Source: Vibrio maritimus (lineage in GTDB: Bacteria; Pseudomonadota; Gammaproteobacteria; Enterobacterales; Vibrionaceae). Taken from it: a stretch of DNA of 64,000 nucleotides. The notes beneath the pieces were generated by a model. It had not been told where the DNA came from and did not search any database. It was given only the letters and a program-made list of their open reading frames with translations. Position 1 is the stretch's first letter; every line of letters starts with the position of its first letter. The position numbers were made by a program, and so were the translations under genes. Positions 57,100 through 64,000 of this stretch are shown here, in pieces. The DNA lies in the NCBI GenBank assembly GCA_003263775.1, contig JYJJ01000064.1, positions 124,001 to 188,000 of the forward strand, given 5' to 3'.

Positions 57100-57545
57100 G
57101 AGCGCTACCTTTATGTGACACTAGGCAATAAATGGGGAGCGAAGTGTACTCTTTGATGTTGATAGTTACAAACGAAGAGACGACAAATCGTTACATAGTT
57201 AAACCAGTTGCTGTGCCAGAATAGCGAATATAGGGATAGCTTGTCTGCTCGCTAAATTGACACAAATTTAACGTTGCGCCATTTTGCCGGTTTTTTGGTG
57301 AAAAATTGCGGGGCAAACGTTCAGTTGTGGGGCTTTCTTGGACGAAACGTGTCATTAGCGCTATTTTGCTAATGAAAATGGGTGAACAATGATTTGTTTT
57401 GCTAATGGTTGTCGACTATATGTACAGAATGTCAATGTTTTGTGTGGTAAGTCGATATCAAGCCTTTTAATTCTTTGAACGCCCTAGTAAACTTTAGTGT
57501 CAAATTTTCGTGCACAGCGTCACGAACTAACTGTGAGTTTAAAAA
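57100..57545. other. 446-base arn operon upstream region with repeated GCTAATG motif
   Basis: No gene is seen. A GCTAATG motif occurs three times: as the reverse copy CATTAGC (57353-57359), as TTTTGCTAATG (57364-57374), forming an inverted repeat with 8-base spacer, and again as TTTTGCTAATG (57397-57407), exactly 33 bases from the second. The spacing of three helical turns suggests one regulator binding several sites on the same face. There is no clear PhoP or PmrA box. Confidence 0.55.
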
Positions 57546-58706
57546 ATGAGCCAGTCCTTTCTTCCATTATGTCGACCTGCTGTCGACGAGCAAGACATTC
57601 AGTCTGTTGTGGATGTCCTTCGTTCAGGTTGGATCACCACCGGTCCTAAAAACGCAGAATTAGAAACTAAGATCTCTCAGCACACCGGTGCACCACACAG
57701 CGTTGCACTGAGCAGTGCAACGGCTGGCATGCATCTTGTTCTTCTTGCGATGGGTATTGGACCTGGCGATGAAGTTATCACGCCTTCGCTAACATGGGTT
57801 TCAACGGTCAACATGATCACTTTGGTGGGTGCGAAACCTGTCTTTGTTGATGTGGATGCTGATACCTTAATGACAGACGCAGGGAAGATCGAACCACTTA
57901 TTACCGATAAGACCAAGTTGATTATCCCTGTGCACTATGCAGGCGCTGCGCTGGATCTTGACCCTATTTACGCCCTTGGCGAGAAGTATAATATTCCAGT
58001 GATTGAAGATGCGGCGCATGCTCTCGGCACAGAATATAAAGGTCAGCCAATCGGTCACCGTGGTTCTTGCTTGTTCTCGACGCATGCTATTAAGAATGTG
58101 ACGACAGCAGAAGGCGGCATTTTTACCACTCACGATGCTGAGTTGGCTGATAAAGTACGTCGCCTTAAGTTCCATGGTTTAGGCGTAGATGCCTTTGACC
58201 GTGAAACACAAGGTCGTGCACCGCAAGCTGAAGTGGTTGAACCTGGCTTTAAGTACAATATGCCAGACATCTGTGCCGTGCTAGCACTTGGTCAGATGGA
58301 TCGTATCGATCAAATCACCGCCAAACGCGCCGAGCTTGCACTCTCTTACCGCGCTAAGCTTGAGTCAATCAAAGGCGTTACGCCACTTGGTTTGGCTTCT
58401 CACGATCACAAACACTGCTGGCATCTTATGATTGTTAGAGTGGATCCTGCGGTTGCTGGTTTGACTCGTGATGATCTTATTGCAGCATTAAAAGAGAAAG
58501 GCATTGGTGCCGGAATTCACTTCAAAGCTTGCCATACTCAAAAATACTACCGCGAGAATTACGCGGAGCTATTTGGGGATATTAACCCAAATCTTCAGAA
58601 TACCGAACGTAACAGTAATCAAATCTGCTCGTTGCCGCTTTTCCCTGACATGACTCAGGATGATGTAGAGCGCGTAGTGAGTGCCGTGTCAGAGATAATT
58701 GGATAA
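57546..58706 (+). CDS. arnB: UDP-4-amino-4-deoxy-L-arabinose aminotransferase
   Basis: ArnB (PmrH) transfers an amino group from glutamate to UDP-4-keto-arabinose with PLP. The 386-residue DegT/DnrJ/EryC1 aminotransferase shows GWITTGPKN, the EDAAHALGTEYKG PLP-contact region and the PLP lysine in FSTHAIKNVTTAEGG (about residue 185). It is the first gene of arnBCADT, the pathway adding L-Ara4N to lipid A and giving resistance to polymyxins and cationic peptides. Confidence 0.95.
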   Translation: MSQSFLPLCRPAVDEQDIQSVVDVLRSGWITTGPKNAELETKISQHTGAPHSVALSSATAGMHLVLLAMGIGPGDEVITPSLTWVSTVNMITLVGAKPVFVDVDADTLMTDAGKIEPLITDKTKLIIPVHYAGAALDLDPIYALGEKYNIPVIEDAAHALGTEYKGQPIGHRGSCLFSTHAIKNVTTAEGGIFTTHDAELADKVRRLKFHGLGVDAFDRETQGRAPQAEVVEPGFKYNMPDICAVLALGQMDRIDQITAKRAELALSYRAKLESIKGVTPLGLASHDHKHCWHLMIVRVDPAVAGLTRDDLIAALKEKGIGAGIHFKACHTQKYYRENYAELFGDINPNLQNTERNSNQICSLPLFPDMTQDDVERVVSAVSEIIG

Positions 58707-58709
58707 ACC

Positions 58710-59708
58710 ATGAAACACACTGAAGCCATTAACTTCGTGTCTATCGTTATACCGGTATACAACGAAGAAAACTGTCTGCAAGAACTGATTGATCGCACAA
58801 CGAAAGCCAGTGATAGCCTTGGTAAAGACTACGAGCTGATCTTAGTTGATGACGGCAGTCGTGACCGCAGCGCAGAAATCATTGAGCAAGCATCGGAAAA
58901 AGAAGGTAGCCACGTTGTTGGCGTTATCCTTAACCGCAACTACGGTCAGCACAACGCGATCATGGCGGGCTTCGAGCAGGTTCGCGGTGATTTGATTATT
59001 ACTCTAGATGCGGATCTTCAAAACCCACCAGAAGAGATCCCAAACCTAGTAGCGAAGGCTGAAGAAGGGTTTGACTCTGTAGGCACTGTTCGTAAAAACC
59101 GTCAAGACAGCGCACTTCGCCGCTACCCATCAAAGCTAATCAATAAGCTAGTGAAACGCTCTACAGGCGTAGAGATGAATGACTATGGCTGTATGCTTCG
59201 TGCTTACCGTCGTCACGTTGTTGATGCGATGCTAGAGTGTCATGAGCGCAGCACCTTTATTCCTGTTCTGGCGAACGGTTTTTCTCGTCACACGACAGAA
59301 ATCGACGTTCACCATGACGAACGTGCAGATGGCGAGTCGAAATATAGCTTTATGAAGCTTATTAGCCTAATGTTTGACTTGATCACTAGCATGACAACTG
59401 CGCCATTGCGTTTGCTAAGCATTGTTGGTGGTGGTATCGCAGCGGCAGGTATCGCGTTTGGTATCATTTTGATGCTGATGCGCATTATGTTTGGTTCTGA
59501 GTGGGCAGGTGATGGTCTGTTTACGCTATTTGCTATCCTATTTGTATTTGTGGGTGCGCAGTTTGTGGGTCTAGGTTTACTCGGTGAGTACATTGGCCGC
59601 ATATACTCTGATGTTAGAGCGCGCCCTCGTTTCTACGTGCAAGACGTGCTGGTGGGTGAAGCCACTAAGCAAGCGCGTGAAACTGATGAATTAAAGAATA
59701 AAGAATAA
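58710..59708 (+). CDS. arnC: Undecaprenyl-phosphate 4-deoxy-4-formamido-L-arabinose transferase
   Basis: ArnC (PmrF) is a GT2 transferase that moves formylated L-Ara4N from UDP to undecaprenyl phosphate. The 332-residue protein has the GT2 start VSIVIPVYNEENCLQELI, ILVDDGSRDRSAEII and the metal-binding LDADLQNPPEEI. Two C-terminal membrane helices (about residues 235-258 and 270-292) anchor it to the inner membrane. It follows arnB by 3 bases. Confidence 0.95.
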   Translation: MKHTEAINFVSIVIPVYNEENCLQELIDRTTKASDSLGKDYELILVDDGSRDRSAEIIEQASEKEGSHVVGVILNRNYGQHNAIMAGFEQVRGDLIITLDADLQNPPEEIPNLVAKAEEGFDSVGTVRKNRQDSALRRYPSKLINKLVKRSTGVEMNDYGCMLRAYRRHVVDAMLECHERSTFIPVLANGFSRHTTEIDVHHDERADGESKYSFMKLISLMFDLITSMTTAPLRLLSIVGGGIAAAGIAFGIILMLMRIMFGSEWAGDGLFTLFAILFVFVGAQFVGLGLLGEYIGRIYSDVRARPRFYVQDVLVGEATKQARETDELKNKE

Positions 59709-59732
59709 GATTTATATCCAGAGGAATATTCC

Positions 59733-61715
59733 ATGAAAGTAGTAGTGTTTGCCTACCACAATATCGGTTGTACTGGCGTTCGTAGCTTGCTTGAAGCAGG
59801 TGTGGAAATCGAAGCGGTATTCACCCATGTTGATGACAGCAACGAGAATGTGTTTTTTGAATCTGTAGCAAAACTTGCAGCTAAAAACGGTATTCCAGTT
59901 TACGCACCAGAAGACGTGAACCACCCACTATGGGTTGAAAAGATCCGTGCAATGAAGCCAGATGCATTGTTCTCATTCTACTATCGCAACATGATCAGCC
60001 AAGAAGTGCTGGATATTGCACCTAAAGGTGGCTTTAACCTACACGGTTCTCTGCTTCCTACTTACCGCGGCCGTGCTCCAATCAACTGGGCACTAGTGAA
60101 CGGTGAAACAGAAACAGGCGTTACGTTACACAAAATGGTTCAAAAAGCGGATGCTGGTGACATCGTAGGTCAAGAAAAGATCGCGATCACTGACGCAGAC
60201 ACAGCTGAAACGCTACACAAGCGTATGAACGTGGCATCTAGTGACCTGCTAAGCAAAGTACTACCAACTATCGTTGATGGCTCTTTCAAAGCGACAGCGC
60301 AAGACGAAAGCAAAGCGACTTACTTTGGTCGTCGTACGCCCGCCGACGGTGAAATCAAGTGGTCAAACGATTCTCGCACCGTATTTAACCTAGTACGTGC
60401 TGTGACTGAACCATTCCCAGGTGCATTCACTTTCCTAGGTGAGCGTAAGCTTATTATCTGGAACGCAGAAGCAAGCGACAAAACTTATGACGTGACTCCA
60501 GGTACTATCGTTGCTACATCACCACTAACAATCGCTTGTGCTCAAGGCTCATTGATTGTTAAGTCAGGTGAAGCGGAAAACGGTCTTTACCTAGGTGGCG
60601 AGCAGCTAGCTGCTGAGCTTCACCTTGTTGAAGGCATGCGCTTTGGTCCTCAAGCAAGTGCACTTATTAACGCTAAGAAGCGTCAAAAAGTACTTATCCT
60701 TGGTGCTAACGGCTTCATCGGTACTCACTTAACTAAGCGTCTTCTAGACGACGGTGGTTACGAAGTTTATGCAATGGATATGAACTCGAACCAGATCGAA
60801 GAGCACCTAAGCCACCCAGATTTCCACTTCGTTGAAGGTGATATCACTATCCACAACGAGTGGATTGAATACCACGTTAAGAAGTGTGACATCATTCTTC
60901 CACTAGTGGCTATCGCAACACCAATTGAATACACGCGTAACCCACTTCGCGTATTCGAACTCGACTTTGAAGAGAACCTGAAGATCGTTCGTGCGTGTGT
61001 GAAATACAACAAGCGCATCATCTTCCCATCGACGTCAGAAGTGTACGGTATGTCGACGGATCCTGAGTTCAACGAAGATACGTCTCCACTAATCGTTGGT
61101 CCTATCAACCGTCAGCGTTGGATCTACTCAGTATCTAAACAGCTACTTGACCGTGTTATCTGGGCTTACGGTAAGAAAGATGGCCTTAAGTTCACTCTAT
61201 TCCGTCCGTTCAACTGGATGGGCCCACGTTTAGATAGCTTGAACTCTGCACGTATCGGTTCTAGCCGCGCGATCACTCAGCTTATCCTAAACCTAGTTGA
61301 AGGTACGCCGATCAAGCTTATCGACGGTGGTGAACAGAAGCGTTGTTTCACTGACATTTCTGAAGCGATTGAAGCGCTATTCCGCATCATCGAGAACAAA
61401 GAAGGTCTGTGTGACGGTCAAATCATCAACATCGGTGCACCAGAAAACGAAGCGAGCATCAAAGAGCTTGCTGAGACATTGGTTGAGAAGTTTGAAAACC
61501 ACCCACTGCGTGATCAGTTCCCTCCATTTGCTGGCTACAACCTAGTAGAAAGCAAAGCGTTCTACGGTGACGGCTACCAAGACGTTCAACACCGTAAACC
61601 AAGCATCGCAAATGCGAAGAAACTGCTTGATTGGGAACCAACAGTTCACATGAACGATACAATCGAAGAGACACTAGATTTCTTCCTTAAAGGTGCAGTA
61701 GCAGAAGAGAAGTAA
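59733..61715 (+). CDS. arnA: Bifunctional UDP-glucuronate decarboxylase / UDP-L-Ara4N formyltransferase
   Basis: ArnA (PmrI) has two enzymes in 660 residues, the exact family length. The N-terminal formyltransferase (about 1-305) uses N10-formyltetrahydrofolate; its site includes GFNLHGSLLPTYRGRAPIN and VQKADAGDIVGQE. The C-terminal NAD-dependent oxidative decarboxylase (about 316-660) has the Rossmann motif ILGANGFIGTHL, STSEVYG and the YSVSKQLLDR YxxxK pair. Ribosome site AGAGGAA lies before the ATG. The codon use is strongly biased. It overlaps arnD by one base (TAATG). Confidence 0.97.
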   Translation: MKVVVFAYHNIGCTGVRSLLEAGVEIEAVFTHVDDSNENVFFESVAKLAAKNGIPVYAPEDVNHPLWVEKIRAMKPDALFSFYYRNMISQEVLDIAPKGGFNLHGSLLPTYRGRAPINWALVNGETETGVTLHKMVQKADAGDIVGQEKIAITDADTAETLHKRMNVASSDLLSKVLPTIVDGSFKATAQDESKATYFGRRTPADGEIKWSNDSRTVFNLVRAVTEPFPGAFTFLGERKLIIWNAEASDKTYDVTPGTIVATSPLTIACAQGSLIVKSGEAENGLYLGGEQLAAELHLVEGMRFGPQASALINAKKRQKVLILGANGFIGTHLTKRLLDDGGYEVYAMDMNSNQIEEHLSHPDFHFVEGDITIHNEWIEYHVKKCDIILPLVAIATPIEYTRNPLRVFELDFEENLKIVRACVKYNKRIIFPSTSEVYGMSTDPEFNEDTSPLIVGPINRQRWIYSVSKQLLDRVIWAYGKKDGLKFTLFRPFNWMGPRLDSLNSARIGSSRAITQLILNLVEGTPIKLIDGGEQKRCFTDISEAIEALFRIIENKEGLCDGQIINIGAPENEASIKELAETLVEKFENHPLRDQFPPFAGYNLVESKAFYGDGYQDVQHRKPSIANAKKLLDWEPTVHMNDTIEETLDFFLKGAVAEEK

Positions 61716-62629
61716 TGGAACAGAATGAAGTCACTAAAGTCGGTCTTCGTATCGATGTAGACACTTTTAGAGGCACCAAACTTGGTGTCCCTAAGCTACT
61801 CGAAATCTTCGAGAAGCACGGAGTGAAGGCTTCATTCTTCTTTACTGTTGGACCTGATAACATGGGGCGCCATATATGGCGCCTTTTGCGTCCTGCATTT
61901 TTGAAGAAGATGCTTCGCTCAAAAGCTGCGAGCTTATACGGCTACGACATACTGATCCGTGGCACGATTTGGCCTGGACCTGTGATTGGTAAAAAGCTCC
62001 GTCACATCATTGAAGCGACCGATACTGCTGGCCACGAGATTGGCCTACATGCTTGGGATCATCACAAATGGCAAATGAAAACTGACACTATGTCAGCAGA
62101 ACAGTTGCGTAGTGAGATCACCAAGGGCTACGAGATGCTGAAGGCGATCACCGGGCGTGATTTACCCTGCAGCGCAGTTGCCGGCTGGCGTTGTACAGAC
62201 CAAACCTTGGTTGAAAAAGACGCATTTCCTTTCCAATATAACAGTGACTGTCGTGGTGATTCTATCTTCTCTCCGGGTGAGGGAATGGCGCCGCAAATTC
62301 CTGTTACACTTCCTACTTATGATGAGTTGGTCGGCCAAGATGGTGTCGACAATAGCAACTATAACGACGCTATCCTTAAGCTCATCAAGCGTGATGCCCT
62401 TAATGTTTATACCATTCATGCGGAAGTTGAAGGGATTGTTTGTGCTGACATGTTTGAAGAATTGATTGTCAGAGCTAAGCAACAGAATATAGAATTCGTG
62501 CCTATGATAGATCTGCTTCATGAAGCAGAGACGCCACTTCCAAAAGATTCGATAAAAAACATCGAGATGGAAGGGCGAGAAGGGTGGCTAACGCACCAAG
62601 CGTCTTTTGTTGAGCGCATGGGGCTTTAG
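61715..62629 (+). CDS. arnD: 4-deoxy-4-formamido-L-arabinose-phosphoundecaprenol deformylase
   Basis: ArnD (PmrJ) is a metal-dependent NodB-type deformylase that frees the amino group of lipid-linked L-Ara4N. The 304-residue protein opens with the NodB start VGLRIDVDTFRGTKLGVP. Motifs 2 and 3 are HEIGLHAWDHHKWQ and the Arg/Trp region AVAGWRCTDQ. It is translationally coupled to arnA (TAATG). A terminator-like hairpin lies between arnD and arnT. Confidence 0.96.
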   Translation: MEQNEVTKVGLRIDVDTFRGTKLGVPKLLEIFEKHGVKASFFFTVGPDNMGRHIWRLLRPAFLKKMLRSKAASLYGYDILIRGTIWPGPVIGKKLRHIIEATDTAGHEIGLHAWDHHKWQMKTDTMSAEQLRSEITKGYEMLKAITGRDLPCSAVAGWRCTDQTLVEKDAFPFQYNSDCRGDSIFSPGEGMAPQIPVTLPTYDELVGQDGVDNSNYNDAILKLIKRDALNVYTIHAEVEGIVCADMFEELIVRAKQQNIEFVPMIDLLHEAETPLPKDSIKNIEMEGREGWLTHQASFVERMGL

Positions 62630-62671
62630 TTGCGGCGCGTTGGGTTTATTGTCTCAAGTGCCATCAATCAG

Positions 62672-62695
62672 AGCCCATGACTTCATGGGCTTTTA
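62672..62695 (+). terminator. Terminator-like hairpin between arnD and arnT
   Basis: A perfect 9-bp stem (AGCCCATGA/TCATGGGCT) with a two-base CT apex is followed by TTTA, 43-66 bases after the arnD stop and 17 bases before the arnT ATG. The T-run is short, so it may attenuate rather than stop transcription. Confidence 0.6.
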
Positions 62696-62711
62696 TTCAA
62701 TTGGATGAAGA

Positions 62712-64000
62712 ATGCAACAATCACGAATTAACTGGGCGGTATGGGTACCGCTGTTTTTTATCGCGCTATACATATTACCGCTAGACTTGCGCCCTTTATG
62801 GTCGCCAGATGAACTTCGTTACGGTGAAATCTCTCGTGAGATGGTCGCGTCAGGAAACTGGATTGTTCCGACCTTCAACGACCTGCGCTATTTCGAAAAG
62901 CCGGTCATGGGCTACTGGTTCAATGCTATCGCTCAAGTTGTGTTTGGTGATACCAATTTCGCGGTGCGTATTGCTTCGGCATTGGCAACCTTAGGTGGTG
63001 CGTTATTCCTAGTGTCGCTAGTTAGCCGTATGGCTGATCGTCGTCAAGGTTGGTTAACTGCTGGCGTGTTCTTGAGCATGTTTATGGTGGCCGCAATTGG
63101 TACCTATAGTGTACTTGATGGCATGCTCGCATTTTGGCTAACGGCTTGTTATGCAGCGTTTTACTTTGCTACAGAAGCAACAAGCACCAAGCAGCGTTGG
63201 CTCCATTATGGTCTCGCAGGTTTCTTCTGTGGGTGTGCCGTTCTTACCAAAGGTTTCCTTGCACTCGCACTACCCGTGATTGTGGTTGTGCCATACATGA
63301 TTTTGCAAAAGCAGTTCCTTGAGATCCTTCGTTGGGGCTGGTGGGTGATGCTAGTGGCATTTATTACCTGCTTACCTTGGTCACTTGCGGTACATGCTGC
63401 CGAACCTGACTACTGGAACTACTTCTTCTGGGAAGAGCACATCCATCGTTTCTCTGCAGAAGATGCACAGCACGCGGCACCGATTTGGTATTACGTTCCG
63501 TTCCTATTCCTAGGTACGCTTCCTTGGGTATTCTGGGCGCCGTCAGCGACCGTTCAACTGAAAGGTGAGCTTAGTAAGCCGCTGATTCGTTACTCAATTT
63601 TGTGGGCATTGATGCCGTTTCTACTGTTCTCTTATGCGAGTGGTAAGCTGGCGACCTACATTTTGCCTTGTATGGCACCGATTGCGATTTTGCTGACACA
63701 CGGCATCCTTAAAGCGTATAGCAAGAAAGCGAAAGGCTTGACGATTGGCTCGCTCATTAACGGTGCATTCTTCGCGATTGTGGCGATTACTTTGATGGTT
63801 ATGTTCTTTATGGGCAAACTGCCATTGGATGAGACCGAGTCGTACCGTCCTTGGATTGCTTTGTTTATCTTAGGTTTTTGGGCAGCGTGTGCATTTTTTG
63901 CCGCTAAAGCTCAGGCGTTTGAACACAAGTTTGCAGCCTATATGCTCTCTCCACTAGCACTGTTTGCTTTGTTCTCTACCGTGGTTCCAAACTCGACGAT
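62712..64000 (+). CDS. arnT: Undecaprenyl phosphate-alpha-L-Ara4N arabinosyl transferase, 3' end outside window
   Basis: ArnT (PmrK) transfers L-Ara4N from its undecaprenyl carrier to lipid A phosphate on the periplasmic side of the inner membrane. The start is ATG 62712 (GGATGAAGA ribosome site). The open frame continues to the end of the window, about 429 residues of a usual 550. The N-terminal catalytic loop LWSPDELRYGEISREMV, containing the key Asp/Glu, and repeated membrane helices (about 10 visible) are typical of the GT83 family. arnE and arnF, expected next, would be beyond the window. Confidence 0.94.
   Translation, partial: MQQSRINWAVWVPLFFIALYILPLDLRPLWSPDELRYGEISREMVASGNWIVPTFNDLRYFEKPVMGYWFNAIAQVVFGDTNFAVRIASALATLGGALFLVSLVSRMADRRQGWLTAGVFLSMFMVAAIGTYSVLDGMLAFWLTACYAAFYFATEATSTKQRWLHYGLAGFFCGCAVLTKGFLALALPVIVVVPYMILQKQFLEILRWGWWVMLVAFITCLPWSLAVHAAEPDYWNYFFWEEHIHRFSAEDAQHAAPIWYYVPFLFLGTLPWVFWAPSATVQLKGELSKPLIRYSILWALMPFLLFSYASGKLATYILPCMAPIAILLTHGILKAYSKKAKGLTIGSLINGAFFAIVAITLMVMFFMGKLPLDETESYRPWIALFILGFWAACAFFAAKAQAFEHKFAAYMLSPLALFALFSTVVPNST

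Noticed and set aside
62809..63322. Short open frames inside arnT
   Set aside because: They are shadows in other frames; arnT itself is open from 62712 to the window end in the right frame with clear membrane helices.
1..64000. CRISPR array, tRNA or rRNA genes, insertion sequences, prophage or defence island
   Set aside because: No regularly spaced repeats, no cloverleaf or rRNA-like segments, and no integrase, transposase or defence-family proteins were recognised.

Overview
The window looks like chromosome from a gamma-proteobacterium of the family Vibrionaceae, most likely a Vibrio. The basis is gene content and order recalled from that family: rpsA-ihfB-lapAB-pyrF; cysB; ald/lrp-ftsK-lolA-rarA-serS; bioA/bioBFCD; glgCA; tfoY behind a Vc2-type c-di-GMP-I riboswitch; purR; torD/torR; a GH18 chitinase; mukFEB; dinG; and an OmpU-like porin. 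I cannot name the species. I saw no tRNA, rRNA, CRISPR array, integrase, transposase or phage block. Nearly all of it reads as ordinary host chromosome.

Layout. 1-5.3 kb: translation and nucleoid genes (rpsA 3' end, ihfB), LPS-assembly regulators lapAB, pyrF, then convergent miaE behind a membrane-anchored protein of unknown function. 5.5-9.6 kb: cysB, a methyltransferase, alanine dehydrogenase divergent from lrp. 9.8-16.8 kb: ftsK, lolA, rarA, serS and a small DksA-type zinc-finger protein. 16.9-21.9 kb: biotin locus, bioA divergent from bioBFCD, with a probable BirA operator over the bioB promoter. 22.5-25.2 kb: glycogen synthesis (glgC, glgA) behind a palindrome-rich leader. 25.3-31.2 kb: a hydrolase, a small zinc-ribbon protein, a TVP38-family membrane protein, riboswitch-controlled tfoY, purR with its own PurR box, torD and torR. 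31.5-34.1 kb: a secreted multidomain chitinase. 34.2-42.5 kb: elyC, cmoM and the condensin operon mukF-mukE-mukB. 42.7-47.1 kb: pdxY, ybaM, priC, a TauE/SafE permease and dinG. 47.6-57.1 kb: porin, DUF2057 protein, MMPL/RND exporter, outer-membrane-type protein, DUF4397 lipoprotein, deoxycytidylate-type deaminase, Sel1-repeat protein and a PLP enzyme. 57.5-64.0 kb: arnB-arnC-arnA-arnD-arnT (arnT runs off the end), the pathway that puts 4-amino-4-deoxy-L-arabinose on lipid A.

The main oddity is at sequence level. Twelve genes are interrupted by 21 single-base frameshifts. In every case one added or removed base restores a family-like protein, and the corrected spans are all divisible by three. 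Twenty are missing bases and one is an extra base, and nearly all lie in short homopolymers (often GG read as G). Genes expected to be essential or conserved are hit (lolA, mukB, purR, bioA, glgA). This pattern fits undercalled homopolymers in the sequence better than biological decay. I therefore list each such gene as one feature with the frameshift sites given.

I did not find a clearly undescribed system. The best leads are regulatory: three copies of a GCTAATG motif upstream of arnB, a hairpin between arnD and arnT, a cluster of palindromes in the glgC leader, and the riboswitch upstream of tfoY.
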